64,000 nucleotides of DNA, from contig CAZDDX010000004.1 of the NCBI GenBank assembly GCA_964504345.1, positions 1 through 64,000 on the forward strand. Reading direction: 5' to 3'. The DNA comes from CAMDTE01 sp964504345 (GTDB lineage Bacteria > Bacteroidota > Bacteroidia > Flavobacteriales > Schleiferiaceae). Made by a program: the position numbers and the translations under genes. Shown piece by piece: positions 63,325 through 64,000 of this stretch (positions within the stretch are counted from its first letter, which is position 1; every line of letters begins with the position of its first letter). Below the pieces are notes generated by a model that was not told where the DNA came from, did not search any database, and worked only from the letters and a program-made list of their open reading frames with translations.

Positions 63325-64000
63325 ATGCCCTATATGCCTACCCCTGCTCCAATGCGCGCTTTGGTGTCCGTTTTTTCAAAAGAAGGTCTTGAGCCTCTAC
63401 TTCGAGCCCTTCACAATCAAGGAGTTACATTTTTATCTACGGGCGGCACGTATGCGTTCATTGAGTCTCTTGGCTTGCCCGTTTCCGCCGTTGAGTCCTT
63501 AACGGGTTTTCCGGAAATTTTGGACGGTCGGGTAAAAACTTTACATCCGGCGGTATTCGGAGGTATTTTGTATCGCCGAGACGATGCTTCGCACCGAGCT
63601 TCTATGGAGCGGCACGCATTGGCTTCCATCGATATTGTCATCGTGGATTTGTATCCGTTCAACGAAACCGTTGCCGCAGGCGGGACCCATGATGAGATCA
63701 TCGAGAAAATAGACATTGGTGGAATTTCATTGATTCGTGCCGCAGCCAAAAACTTCCGCGATGTTTGGATTATTCCCGAACGCGGTGCCTATGCTGATGC
63801 ATTAAATTGGGTAGAACAGAATGGTGTTCAAACAACCATTGAACTGCGCCAAAAATTTGCAGCACGCGCCTTTTCTGTTACCCACCGGTACGATGGAGCT
63901 ATTGGAAATTGGGTAGCGGGCGGATCGCTGGATACCTCTGCATTGCTCAGCGACGGCAGATCCTTGAGGTATGGTGAGAATCCCCACCAAAAAGGCGCCT
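63325..64000 (+). CDS. purH: Bifunctional AICAR formyltransferase/IMP cyclohydrolase, 5' part
   Basis: This partial gene runs off the window with no stop; 225 codons are present out of about 510 expected. The N-terminal MGS-like IMP cyclohydrolase domain is visible: ALVSVFSKEGLEPLL, GVTFLSTGGTYAFIESLG, FPEILDGRVKTLHPAVFGGI, DLYPFNETV and KIDIGGISLIRAAAKNF. RYGENPHQK marks the start of the AICAR transformylase part. It catalyses the last two steps of IMP synthesis. Start candidates are ATGs at 63325, 63334 and 63352; relatives have a short N-terminal extension, favouring one of the first two. Confidence 0.95.
   Translation, partial: MPYMPTPAPMRALVSVFSKEGLEPLLRALHNQGVTFLSTGGTYAFIESLGLPVSAVESLTGFPEILDGRVKTLHPAVFGGILYRRDDASHRASMERHALASIDIVIVDLYPFNETVAAGGTHDEIIEKIDIGGISLIRAAAKNFRDVWIIPERGAYADALNWVEQNGVQTTIELRQKFAARAFSVTHRYDGAIGNWVAGGSLDTSALLSDGRSLRYGENPHQKGA

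Overview
This window comes from the chromosome of a Bacteroidota bacterium, most likely a flavobacterium (class Flavobacteriia). The signs are promoters of the TAnnTTTG type, no Shine-Dalgarno-like sequences, the gene order rplQ-carA-eno-gltA-rpsA, a DnaJ with only two zinc-finger motifs, a MurA with Asp at the fosfomycin site, and two type IX secretion (T9SS) type B cargo proteins beside a PorP/SprF-family protein. Base composition is near 50% GC apart from the AT-rich first 700 bases. I see no phage, insertion sequence, CRISPR array, restriction or defence genes; almost everything is core-genome content.

Left part (1-15.2 kb). The first 700 bases hold no gene but carry two leftward promoters that must serve something beyond the left edge. 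Then come a tRNA-Glu/rpsT unit, a protein I do not recognise, proS, and a rightward envelope cluster: an aromatic-rich repetitive lipoprotein, an OmpP1/FadL-like outer-membrane protein and a large secreted Asp-box beta-propeller protein. A FabH-like ketosynthase diverges from a tightly packed folE-cysS-yidD-lgt run, followed by a DUF192 protein.

Middle left (15.2-32 kb). A leftward DUF6702-HupE-M1 aminopeptidase operon diverges from a sialidase-like Asp-box protein and pepE. Next is the translationally coupled gpmI-map-methyltransferase operon, then Nif3 with a coiled-coil protein whose zinc-ribbon cysteines are all replaced. rpsA follows with a structured leader, then gltA, eno and carA.

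Ribosomal block (32.0-49.06 kb). A single leftward array of 32 genes joins the str, S10, spc and alpha operons (rpsL to rplQ, including fusA, secY, infA and rpoA). The largest internal gap is 34 bases. One strong promoter lies in front of rpsL and one terminator follows rplQ. tuf is absent between fusA and rpsJ.

Right part (49.1-64 kb). Rightward genes are a PcrA/UvrD helicase, DUF4290 protein and murA (coupled start/stop overlaps), then a TlpA-like thioredoxin, grpE and dnaJ. Leftward is a T9SS locus of three genes: type B cargo, a PorP/SprF barrel fused to a coiled coil and a SPOR domain, and a second type B cargo. The window closes with a GAF/fRMsr-like protein, an FtsX/MacB-type permease and the 5' part of purH, cut by the window edge.

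Two promoter styles stand out. Stable-RNA and ribosomal-protein units use TTG-N19-TAnnTTTG. Several housekeeping genes instead have TAnnTTTG only 4-5 bases before the ATG, which predicts leaderless mRNAs. The best candidates for new biology are the SPOR-fused PorP/SprF locus, the rpsA leader and the leaderless promoter class.
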